Source of the DNA: Leucaena leucocephala
Lineage: Eukaryota; Streptophyta; Magnoliopsida; Fabales; Fabaceae
Direction: 5' to 3'
Length of the DNA stretch: 64,000 nucleotides
Assembly (NCBI GenBank): GCA_037074615.1
Contig: CM073522.1
Coordinates: 27,898,962-27,962,961, forward strand
Shown here: piece after piece, positions 24,786-35,430 of the stretch
Layout of the letters: each line of letters opens with the position of its first letter
Position numbering within the stretch: the stretch's first letter is position 1
Translations under genes and position numbers: made by a program
The notes under the pieces: model-generated
What the model saw: the letters and a program-made list of their open reading frames with translations, nothing else
Databases searched by the model: none
Told to the model about the DNA's origin: nothing

Positions 24786-27700
24786 TTAATTAGGGTTTGT
24801 GTTGTTATGATGAGGAGGGGCCTTTGAAAGGCAGTTACAGTCACAATGATTTTTAACACACATAGGACAGCCTTCACCAGCACCTCCGCAGAACTCATCA
24901 CAGTCTCCCACATCCACACAGTAATCATATATTTCCTCTGTCCTTGTTATTCCTCTTGAACACCATCCTGCAATTTTCAATAAAATCAAAATTCTATTAG
25001 TATTTAATCACTACTCGTCTACTCCCTCGTTTCCTTTATATAAGATATAGTATAAATAACCGAGTAATATTATTTGAAAAGTTGGTTAAAATTAGGTAAA
25101 AAGAGGTAGGTAAGAAAGAGGACGTGGGAGGAAAAAGATGAAAGAAAATAAGGGGAGAAAAAATAAAAAGACATGTAATTAATTGTGGATAAAAGTAGAA
25201 AAAATACATTAAATGTTTAGACATCTCTAAAATGTATCTTATAAAAAGGAACATAAAATTGTATCATATAAAAAGGAATAAAGAGAGTATTTATTTTATA
25301 ATGTACTCTCTATTGTAAATGAAGTTTTATATTTATGATCGAAAGTTGTAATAATTTCTTCAAATGCCTAAATACTACATTTTTTTATTTGGATTATGTT
25401 TCTCTTTGAAAAAATAATAAATATCTCTAAACTATGTAGTAATTCCCAAAAAAGACAAGAAAATTACACGAAATAGGTTTCTACTTTTATTTATTAAAAA
25501 ATAGATGATTTCAGTAAATTAGACATTTTATAAGAAACAAAGCTAAAAGGTCACCAAGTGACTTATAGTGGATTGTATGTACAAACTCTTAAATCGATTA
25601 CATACTAAAAAAATATTAAATTCAAAACCCTTTACTAAATAATAATAATAAAAAGGATTCCTTGTCTAGTCACTGAATATGTAGTCTCTCTATTGATGAC
25701 TAATGAAGATCACTGAAAAAAAAAATTACTCATCGGTATAAAAAGGGGAAGAAAAAGAAGAAAAAGAACACTCTGGGATCAAAACACTCAACTATTATTT
25801 TATTTATAAAATCAATTTTTTTATACACCGAAAAACAAACACAAAACAATAGAAACAAGGCTACTTTCCCGTTGGCACTAAGCTTCATAAGATCAATAAA
25901 ATGGCGGAAGTTCTCTCTGATAGTGGCGGTGGTTTTCTGGATGATGGTGATCCGTCGAAACGTTGGAGGAAAAAGGTTAAGAAGGTGAGCAAATATCAAT
26001 CAGGTGGATCTGAAGAAGATCAAGGTAAAGAGAAAGTTGAGTCTTTCAAAGATAAACTGATGGGAATGCAACAAGTTGCTTACTCGAGTGATGGAATAGG
26101 CAGTTAGGCTTTTGATGACGCTTGCAACGATTATCTTAAGAGTCTGAAAGGCTATTTTAGCACGGGAACTGATGGAAACAATCAGGATCAAGCCGAAGAG
26201 GAAGACGAGGATTGTGCTACTCGATGGTGAAGGAAGCCTTTCTTGACCCCAAGCTAAGTGAGGCCATTAATCATACTTTTATGGTTCTCCTCCCGAAAAA
26301 AGATCGACCAGAGACAATTAGGGACTTTCGAACCATTAGTCTTTGTAATGTGGTTTATAATGCGTAAGTCAATTCTGAGGCTTCAGGATAAAAAGTCAAC
26401 CAAAGCAAGACCAAAGTGTTCTTTTCCCACAACGTGAATCATAATAGAGCAAATCCACTCAGTGCGGAGCTAGGATTCACCAGACGGCGGACCTTGGAAA
26501 ATACTTGGGAGTTCCCCTTTATCATGATACAGTTTCAAATGAGACGTATGAGTATATCGTTGACAAAATTAAAAGTCGTTTGAGCAGCTGGAACATTAAT
26601 AATCTTTCATTGGCGGGATGTGGGACGCTAGTAAAATCTGTGATCAACGCCATGCCCACATATGCTATGCAAACGGCCTACATCCCGGATAGAACCTGCA
26701 ACTTAATTGACAAGAAGGCTAGAGATTTTCTTTGGGGTTCCTCAGATAAGAAACGAAGGATGCATCTCATCTCTTGGGATGGGGTGTGTATGGATAAAAC
26801 AAATTGGAGGATTAGGCATGAGACACATCAAGCAGCAGAATCGAGCCTTTATGATGAAGTTTGGTTGGGTTTTAGTATCTAAAAGAGATTCTCTTTGGGT
26901 TAAGGTTATTCGAAATAAATAAGGTTGTGGCAATGATATCATACCTCGGATCAACCTTAAAAGAGCCGGGTCAAACACATGGAGAGGAATAAAAAATAAT
27001 TGGGATCACGTCAAAGCAGGCTTACAAGAAATGAATGATACACAAGGAAATCCAGCTGCTCACTGGAAATGGAGCAAAAGTGGGTCGTTTACTACAAAAT
27101 CAGCTTATATGGCGTTAAATAGTGAGAGAGAAGCCACGGACAGGAACTGGAACAGCATTTGGAAGCTTAAAAAGCGACAACGTTGCAAAACCTTTGCATG
27201 GCTCCTGCAACATGAGCCCATTACAATGAACAAACGTAAACATAAAAGAGGCCTCCACCAGAATGGACTTCGCGAGAAATGTAAGCAGGAGGAAGAAGAC
27301 GAAATCCATGCCCTTAGAAACTGTTCGGACATCAAGAAATTCTGAGAATCCATTAGAAAACCGGAATTCTATAGAAGTTTCTTTCCGAGTGATCTGCAGG
27401 AGCTGAACTTGAGAAGGCATGTTGGATATGTGGAAGAAGGTGACTGGAAGAGTATCTTCATGATCTTATGTTGGCTCCTTTGGAGAGCTAAGAATGAGTT
27501 CACCCACTCTAATATTGTGACGGATCACAACACAATAAAGGCAAGAGCTTTGGCGATCACAAGTTGCATGGGGAAAACGATGACTAAGCTAAGTGGGGTT
27601 AATATGAATACGCCACAACAGCAGGTGACCTTGCCGGCTACAGAATCCACGATGAACAAGATAGTGGTGGAAGTTGATGGAGCCTTTTCTTACTACCAAG

Positions 27701-28390
27701 GAAAAGCAGCTTGTGGAGGCATATTTAAAAATGATACTAACGGACTTCTTGAAGGGTTCATATCCAAATTGGACCATGGAGATCATCTTACAGTAGAGTT
27801 GTGGGGATGTTTGTTGGGGCTGAAGCAAGCTTGGGATCTTGGTGAGCGAAATGTTAACTTGCGCTGTGATTCCTCAGAAGCCATACATCTGATTAAGGGT
27901 GACGAGAATAGTCTTCATGATGACTGGGTCGTGATACAGGAGATTAAGACCATGATGGATAGGGAATGGAATATTGACGTTCAAGTTATCAGCAGAGATT
28001 CCAATCATATGGCCGATGTGCTTGCGAAGAAAGGATTGGGTGGAGCTTTGGGGCTTCAATTCTTTACTGCGTTTTTTTTTCCAGTCTATCAAAAAAAATC
28101 AATATTGAACATAAATCCTACAATATATACATATTATAGACTGAATGATTTTATTTAACGTAAGAAATTTATCACGATCAAGCTCTGGTACGTGTATATA
28201 CAAACAAATATCTGATTTTATTTGCTATCAGCACCATATCCATTGAACAAATGAAATAATTACTAAAATATAAATTAATAAGAAAAAACTATAAGAGTGT
28301 TTGTGTGTGTGTGTGTGTTACTGTGTTACCCGATGCTATGAGCAGCAAAAAAACAAAGCAAGCTATGTGGATGGTTGAAGCCTTCGCCAT
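24786..28390 (-). CDS. Small secreted cysteine-rich peptide, copy C, with LINE in its intron
   Basis: Exon 1 (28330-28390) is a signal peptide (MAKASTI, then ACFVFLLLIAS) ending with one base of a Gly codon before the donor gtaaca. Exon 2 (24786-24967) starts after cag and completes GW, the same intron position and phase as copy B. The joined product is 80 aa. The core is C-x5-C-x3-C-x6-C-x2-C-x4-C-x-C-x-C, with one extra Cys just after the signal peptide (GWC) and a hydrophilic His/Asn-rich tail of 13 residues. Both exons are open and the splice sites are intact, although the 3.36-kb intron carries an L1 LINE in the opposite orientation. A TATA box lies upstream. Secreted disulfide-rich peptide inferred; family not recognised. 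Confidence 0.7.
25730..28090 (+). mobile_element. Internally deleted plant L1 LINE
   Basis: In order on the + strand: an ORF1-like start at 25901-26107 (SFKDKL motif); a reverse-transcriptase piece at 26227-26364 with LLPKKDRPETIRDF and ISLCNVVY; a jump directly to the post-catalytic region near 26390 (QSKTKVFFS), so the palm with the YxDD motif is missing; the segment 26505-26882 with LGVPLYHD; a zinc-finger/linker region at 27031-27345; and an RNase H domain. Endonuclease is also absent. Several stops break the frames. The 3' end near 28080-28100 has only a short A run, and no target duplication could be matched. It lies in the intron of peptide gene C. Confidence 0.75.
27409..28158 (+). 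pseudogene. LINE C-terminal RNase H domain ORF
   Basis: An open frame of 249 codons is the longest surviving piece of the L1. From about residue 85 it is a plant-LINE RNase H: VEVDGAF supplies the first Asp, VELWG the Glu, RCDSSEA the second Asp and NHMADVLA the last Asp, so the full D-E-D-D set is present. The preceding part (WLLWRAKNEF) is the usual linker of these elements. The frame has no promoter or other LINE enzyme intact in cis, so it counts as an element remnant rather than a gene. Confidence 0.7.
28300..28319. repeat. GT microsatellite
   Basis: A GT dinucleotide run close to the donor of exon 1 of peptide gene C. Confidence 0.85.
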
Positions 28391-28444
28391 ATCGCAATGG
28401 AACTTCTCACAACACAAAGTAAGAACTTCACAGGCTTGTAGTAA

Positions 28445-28453
28445 ATATTTATA
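28445..28453 (-). promoter_or_regulatory. TATA box of peptide gene C
   Basis: The - strand reads ctataaata about 55-60 bp upstream of the ATG at 28390, as in copy B. Confidence 0.55.
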
Positions 28454-28459
28454 GAGGGG

Positions 28460-29837
28460 AAAAGAAAGAAGGCCGTAATTTATGCCACATTTATTATTTT
28501 TTATTTTATTGAAATTATGGATTTTGGGGATCCGGTTTCTGTCAATATCCCACTCTCTATTTCTCTCATAATCTAATTTCCACCGTCAGATCCAAAAATA
28601 AAATACTAAATCCAAACCATTTAATTTTAGATCTGATGATGGAGACTAAATTTTAAGGGAAAAGGAAAAAAATAGGATTCTAAACAATAAATTTGGAAAT
28701 TTCATGATATATATTTAAGACTAATTAATGTATTTAATTTGGGAAAGAATATTTAATATAATGGGATTTGGTGTTGGAATATTTTTCTAAAAATTTTGGC
28801 AGTTTCCTTTTTTTTATGGTCAAGAGAGTCATATAATTTCTTGAGATTAATGACTTAATTTATCTATACATTATACATTAATTAGGAGTAGTCAAATAAG
28901 ATTCTTCTTATTAATAAAAGGGATTATATAATGATTCTTCTCATTTATTAAAGATATTTTACTATGATTTTTTTTCTTTGCTATCCATCACTTTTGGAAG
29001 AGAATTTTGGATGAATAAGAATTTAAATATTTTCTTTTAAAACGTGGCTTGTACGCCTTGTAATTTTTCTAGAATACAAATTTAAGTTATCAAGAAATCG
29101 ATCACTTCTTGTGAAATATGTTATCGAGGTTTCAAGAAATTCAAGCCTTGTTTGATTTCTTGTTTTGTAAATAATTTCTTTTTAAAAGAACATAAAAAAA
29201 AGTTGTTTGATTGTTAATTTTTAATTAAGTAATTTGTAAAACAAAAAATAGAAATATATTTTTAAAAATAAAATCTTAAAAACAACTTTCACATGTTTTC
29301 TATTTTTTTTTTTTTTGTTATTTTTTTTTAATTCTCCTTTTCACTTGCAGCCAAACCTCCAATTCGATCCTTCAAACTCTCAACTCTATCTCTTGTATTT
29401 GTCTATATCATCTCTCTCTCGGTCCTCTAACTCTTTCACTTTATCTCTCGCCTTCTTTCAATTCTCTAATTTGATTTTGAAAACCAATTTTTTCTGAACA
29501 AATTTTTATGTTTTTTTCCAAACGTAATTTTTTAAAATAATCATCGAAAGAGTTTTTTTCTTATTTTTTCTATCTAAATCTTATTTAAAAAAATATAAAA
29601 CTAAACTAAAAACAGAAAAACAGAATCAAATTCTTAAAACATGTTATTTTTATCAGTATTTTTCTAAAAGGTCTAATTAGTCTATTCAATTGGGAAATAA
29701 ATTAAATCCAAGTTTGTAAACTCTATATAAAATGCAACGAAAATAATAAAACATATAAACATAACGTAAAATTCATTATTTTATGACAATATAACATTAT
29801 TTAACAGTCTAATAAAATCCCATTTATAATTAATTAA
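28460..29837. other. Intergenic stretch, probable MITE debris
   Basis: AT-rich. At about 29140-29640 'cttgtttgatttcttgttttg' and 'tttccaaacgtaatttttt' look like the ends of a degraded MITE around a CT-rich middle. No gene seen. Confidence 0.35.
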
Positions 29838-30365
29838 ATGTTAATATAATCTTTGATCCCTTAAATTTGTTAATTATTTTGGTATCTCTGGTCCTTTAAA
29901 TTTGTTAATTATTTTGGTTTTAGTCTCTTAAGTTTTAAACCACAGGTTTTAATTATTTAAGTTTCTTTCCATCTAATAAAACATTAGTATATACATTATA
30001 CTCCTCTAATATTTAATATATAATATAATTGAGGAGTTGATATTGATCTTAATTATAAGACATATTTTTTATATTTGTTAACTTTTTCATAAATTACACG
30101 TATTGATACTCCATCAATAATAATCAAGAGAAGAAGGGAGGGGGTTATAGAAAATTATTAAAGTATTTTAGAAAAAATATCTAATCGTAAGTTTTAAGAA
30201 AATCAAGTTAGTTAAAAAATAACCTCCTTGTTTTAGAAAAAATATATCCTTGTTTTAGTTATGGATCATTTTACCCTTTAAATAACCAGAATCTATAGTT
30301 TAAAATTTGAGGGCGTAAAATTAAAATTGACATAAATTTAAAAAATTAAAGATTATATTATTTTA
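29838..30365. mobile_element. MITE/foldback element
   Basis: 'aatataatctttgatccctt' at the left end is matched by the inverted complement of the text at 30335-30360. Phrases of the 'ccctttaaataa' and 'tttaaaccac' type are also inverted between the two halves. About 530 bp, non-coding. Confidence 0.45.
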
Positions 30366-30579
30366 AATTTTTATGGTTTATTAAGATGTGAACTTTGCTG
30401 TGTAACACAGCTACAATCACCAGTGACGCTGCACAAATCAACGCACGCTGACACATGGATAAAGCTATAATCAACCCGTTATATGTGAGTTCAGTTGACA
30501 AAGACATAAAATATATAATTATTTAGAGTGTATTTAATTTTTAGATAATATTATTTTATTATGATTCATGACGTTTAGA

Positions 30580-30705
30580 GAGGTATTCTAATTTTTAGGT
30601 GTTTAGGTTTACGCCTGAAGATAATAAACAATTTACTCGACCTGATATTAATATCACTTAAGAGTGGATAAGCCCAAACCCCTCTTCAAAAATTTTTATA
30701 ATAAA
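30580..30705 (+). mobile_element. Retroposon/SINE-like tail, family R1
   Basis: This copy runs in the opposite sense to the other three. The complement reads caaaaatttttgaagagggg, then 'gggcttatccact' and 'attatcttcaggcgtaaa'. The A run is at its right end. Confidence 0.4.
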
Positions 30706-31269
30706 AAAAAATAAAAAATAAAGCTATAATCATGCAAATTATCTTATCCTACCCATGTATACCCTTAATTTATTGTTCCTACTGTTATTGATAAATATTG
30801 AACCCAACCTGCAATTTTATTGTCTAATTTTTGTGAGTTTCATTTTATATCTACATTTTTTTTACGAGAGTATAACTCATTAATAATAATATGGAAAATG
30901 CATATTTATTTGTTAGTTAAATTACACAAAACTCATATAAACTCTGAACCATATTAAAATAATTCTCTTGATCTGTATGGATAAACTCCCACCATCAATT
31001 TTATTGTCTACTTTTTGTGAGTTTCATTTTATATCCAATCCTCCATGTGAGTTTTAATCCGTCCAATTTTTTTATCTAAAATATTAGTTCTTATATTTTA
31101 ACAAAAATTTAAACTATTTTACTTTTTAAGAGATCAAAACTATATATTTTAAAATTATAAGGATCAAAATAAAAATAAACTATAAGAACTAAATATTATA
31201 TTAACCCAAAAGATTAAATAGATAAGTCATGAATGAGTTTATTACCTTAGGCTATTAGCAACAAGAAAA

Positions 31270-31905
31270 TAAAAGACAAGTTAGAAGTAATTTAGAGATC
31301 AAAATGGGAAACCAAATCATTCTATAAGTGAAAAAGTTTAGATATTTAGGATCAATTATACAAAGAGATAGTGAAATTACTAAAGAAGTTAACTATAGAA
31401 TTCAAGTTGGCTAGTTTAAATATAGAAAAACGACTAGATTTATATGCGATCGTAAAGTACATAATAAAATCAAAGAAAAGGTCTATCACTAGCAATACTT
31501 TATAGTAGTAAATGTTAAGCTTTAAAGGAACAATAAAAGCATAAAGTGGGGATAGCTAAGAGAAAGATGTTAAAATAAATGTGTGAGTAGACAAGAAAAG
31601 ATAATATTCGTAATGAGCATAAAGAAGAGTTGAAATGGTACCTATTGAGGAGAAAATAATAGAGAATCATTTGAGGCAGTTTGGGCACATACAAATAAGG
31701 ATATCAGATGCACGATGAGGAGAGTTGATCAAGCAATATGGAGTATGATAAAAAGAGATAGAGGAAGACTAAAAAAATTATCAATGAGGTTGTTAAACAT
31801 AATCTCTTGGTCAACAATTTATTGGTTTTTGATAAAGTACAATGGCATCATGCGATCCATATAACCGACCCCACCTAATGGGATAAGGCTTGTTACTGTA
31901 TAGAA
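31270..31905 (+). mobile_element. RTE-type LINE, 3' fragment
   Basis: One frame reads KFRYLGSIIQRDSEIT followed by a stop where the family has Trp. Later frames read CDRKVHNKIK, TRKDNIRNEHKEEL, LRQFGHIQ and HHAIHITDP. These are the C-terminal landmarks of plant RTE reverse-transcriptase ORFs. At least six stops or frame changes make it dead. It ends near 'aaggcttgttactg', where intact elements have a TTG-type tail. A related fragment lies at 35150-35430. Confidence 0.7.
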
Positions 31906-34900
31906 TCAGTTAATGAAATTATTATTTAATTACCACTATAGATTTTAAAATCTTTCAAAGATTAAATAGGATTATTAATTATAACTTATAGATAAAAAAT
32001 AAAAAATATTAAGTTAAATCGCCCTATACCCATTTCTATTTGAAATAAGTATTATAATATTTTAAGAGTATAATTGATGTGAGGTAAATAATTTTGATAT
32101 ATTTTTTAGTGAAATTTAGTTTTAAATAAAAATAATCATTGCCTTTAAAATTGGGTTAATATGCATTTTTACCCTAAATATTTCGTGAAGAGCACTAGTT
32201 AATTTAAATTATTCTTTGGAGCAATGTCGCTCTTTAAATGTTAAAATCATGACATTGCCGCCCCCTATACTAATAGACGATAACGTTGGCCATTAACTCT
32301 CTAGTGGAGCAATCGACACCCCTTTTTTATTGAAATATGTGGCATCATTTTTAGTGTATCACATGTGCATGTGTTGAGTATATTTTTTAATATAACAATA
32401 TAATTTGATCAAATTTAAGTATTTTCATATATAATTATGGATATTTTTTTAAAAAAGATTTTTTACATTCCCATAAATTTAAATTTAAATTCTCGTATTT
32501 AAATGATAAAAACTTATTACATTATGATTAATGCATATTGATAAGGTTGAGTGGATTTTAGAATGCAAAAAATGTTAAAGTTTTTTTATTCAACTGGCTT
32601 TTGAATCTTATTACGATTGATCTCTAGCACTAAAAAAGAGAAATACAAAAAATAATATTTTTTATATAGCTATTTAATTGAGTCAGATTAGAGTATTGTC
32701 GAGCCCAATTAAAGGTTGTTCTCTTAAAAATATTTTTTGGATTCACATAAGCTCAATTTAAAATCTTATATTTAAATAGTTAAAATTACTTCTATTTGAA
32801 TAAATGTATATAGATAAAAAAAACAATATTATCAGTATAGAATGAGAAATGAAGCCTAGGAAATAATCGATTCAGAAGGGCCCAAGGAAAAGAATAAAGA
32901 GGATTGTATGTCAAAAGCCGGCCTTTTTAAGATTTCGTCTTATTTTTATATATGACATAAATCCTATTTTAAAAATTTATATAACAGACAAAAAAAAAGC
33001 CTGTTTTGGTGCAAAAAATTCCATGACTTGTCAAATATCTTTGTGGGATGATTGTCGTTATGCTGTTGGGGATATATACATGAAACGTAACACACGAGAA
33101 TTTCAATCTTTCTGAAACTCTCTTTTGAGTGTTGAATCAAAATATGTCATTGTTTTTTTTTAATAAAACGTGATTTATTCGTTTAGAAGAGAATTACATA
33201 TTGTTCATCTCAAAGTTCAGAAGTGGCTTGGGTCAACATTGAAATTAGGACGATCTATATTCCTTTTTATTTTTTAAAAAATATTTTAATGTCAATAAAA
33301 TTTAAAATAAAAATAATCTCTTAATCGTTAAGAGTCAATTTCTTAAAAATAAATTTTATTTAAAAATTTTAAATATAAATTTTGATTAAAACAATATTTG
33401 GACGTTGTGTGCAAATCGTAGCGTACTAAAACTGATTCCCTCCAAATTCAAGATTCTTTCATCGTCTTGCATCCCCAAATATGTGGATGGAGGATGATTA
33501 AAGATACAGTTGTGATCTGACATAACTTGGACATACTTACAACAAACTTATCAGCACTTGATAAATGTGGTTTCAAATTCTCTTTTTAATATAAAGATCT
33601 TATTAATGAATAATTTATAAATATTTTTATAATAAAAACTCTTTAAACAATGAAGAATATAAAAAGTTATGTTTTACTTAATCCTCTTCCTCTTTTTTTT
33701 AAATAAAAAAAATACATTCAAAGTCGAAAATTCAAGCACTTCAAATGAAATAGGCACCACAGAATCATGATAGCATGCGTGAGTTATATATGTATGTCTT
33801 TGTAATAATATCCCAAAAACTGTAGTTTTCTACAACAACAACAAAAAAAGAGCAAGGGAAATAGAGCAATGATTAACATGTGCTCCTATTTCTTTCCTTT
33901 GAATCATATACTCCTCTTGTACTTATAAATTTATACTACAAATTAAATTTTATTTTAAAACTTAGAAGAGTATATATATATTAATATGTATATATATTTT
34001 TTGAGATATTATTTGGCACTAAATACGTACACTAAATCTTATAATCATATTTGAGATATTATTTGACACTAAATATATACACTTATTCTGGCAAAAATTG
34101 TAACATTAATTCACCACGTTTTGAGATACTAACTTCTTCTACTAAATTAAACTGCATTTGGTTATATATATATGTAATGTGATGAATGGATAAGATTGTT
34201 TGCTACCGCTCAATTTATGGATTTTCAAACTATCCAAATTGTACAAATTTTTTTCTAAATATGGGTATCATTTTATTAGAAGCAATTATATTTGAGATAC
34301 TATCAGATACTAAATATAAATATTTCTCTCAATAGAGATTTAAATTTTAGTTTATCATGTTGTGAGAGACTAACTCCTTCTATTAGACCCAACTCCTGTT
34401 GATTAAAATTTACACAATTTTTTTTATACAAAAATATTTAGAAAGGGGTTGGGCTCACTCACGATCTAAGGGCAAGACGAAGTCGCCCTTTCTCCTAAGC
34501 AACTGGAACCATAACAAAGTAGTACTCTCTAAGGATCGAATACGCTCCAAATGATCATACGTCCCATTTCTTCGTTAGTTAAACCTATAGATATTGGGTA
34601 AAATTTACACAATTTATTTTAATACAAAATTTCTCCAATGGGCTTTCTTGTTTCATGGGCTTCAACCGGTTATGAAGTTTAGCCTTTGTTTTTGTTTTTG
34701 TGGTTTTTTGATAAAGTGTTTTTGTTTTTTGACTTCGTATGACAAGGATGTCTAGTGCCTCTTGAGCCACAACCCAGACAAGAAATGCTGAAGTTACTAT
34801 TCATGCGGATGCTTAAAATAAATATAATACTATTGTCTAAATATGAAAGTTAGATAAATAATTTATATTTTTCCAGTTCTTAGTATAAGATTTATTTAAC

Positions 34901-35149
34901 TAATTTAATTAAATAAAAAAATAGTTAAATTAGTTAATATAGCTTGTTCTTTCTAAAACATCATAATCGTCTTCCTTAATTCCTTATTTCCTTCTCTTAC
35001 TTGATTATTATTGAGATAGTATCAATAGAGGCAATTTAAAAAAATTGATAAATATTATAAATATATCTTATATTTAAAATAAAAATTAACACCTAAATTA
35101 TGTTATATATTAAAGACAGAGAAAGTATATATTGAGAAAATTATTTAAA
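31906..35149. other. Intergenic stretch, no gene seen
   Basis: AT-rich DNA between the two RTE fragments. It includes an R1 copy at 34415-34560 and a slightly less AT-rich patch at 32160-32345 resembling transposon-end filler. No gene or RNA was supported. Confidence 0.4.
34415..34560 (-). mobile_element. Retroposon/SINE-like tail, family R1
   Basis: A T run, then 'atacaaaaatatttagaa', 'gggttgggctcactca' and 'gatctaagggcaagacgaa'. It aligns with the copies at 2950, 18510 and 30580. Confidence 0.4.
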
Positions 35150-35430
35150 TTAGTTATTTGTAACATATATACTTGTACAAGTTGTTTAGACACATACAAA
35201 GAAGACCATTTGATGAGTCAACGAGGGCAGTAGATCAAGTAATAAAGAGTTTTTTTTAAAAAGATAGAGGAAGACTAAAGAAAATACTCCATAAAGTTAT
35301 TGAGTTAGATCTTTTAGTTAACAATCTATCTAAAAATTTGATAGTTGATAGTACATAATAGTGTCGTACGATTCATGTAATTAACCCTATCTAGTAGAAT
35401 AAAATTTTTTGTTGTTGTGTATTGGTTTAT
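35150..35430 (+). mobile_element. RTE-type LINE, short 3' fragment
   Basis: Same family as 31270-31905: 'gtttagacacatacaaagaag', 'gatagaggaagactaaag', 'ttagttaacaatct' and 'attcatgtaattaacccta' occur in the same order. It ends in a ttgttgttgtg tail, the expected 3' end of RTE elements. Confidence 0.65.

Noticed and set aside
31255..31290. Possible fourth signal-peptide exon ('agcaacaagaaaataaaagacaag') on the - strand
   Set aside because: It lacks a start codon and donor, no cysteine exon lies nearby, and the text is continuous with the RTE fragment.
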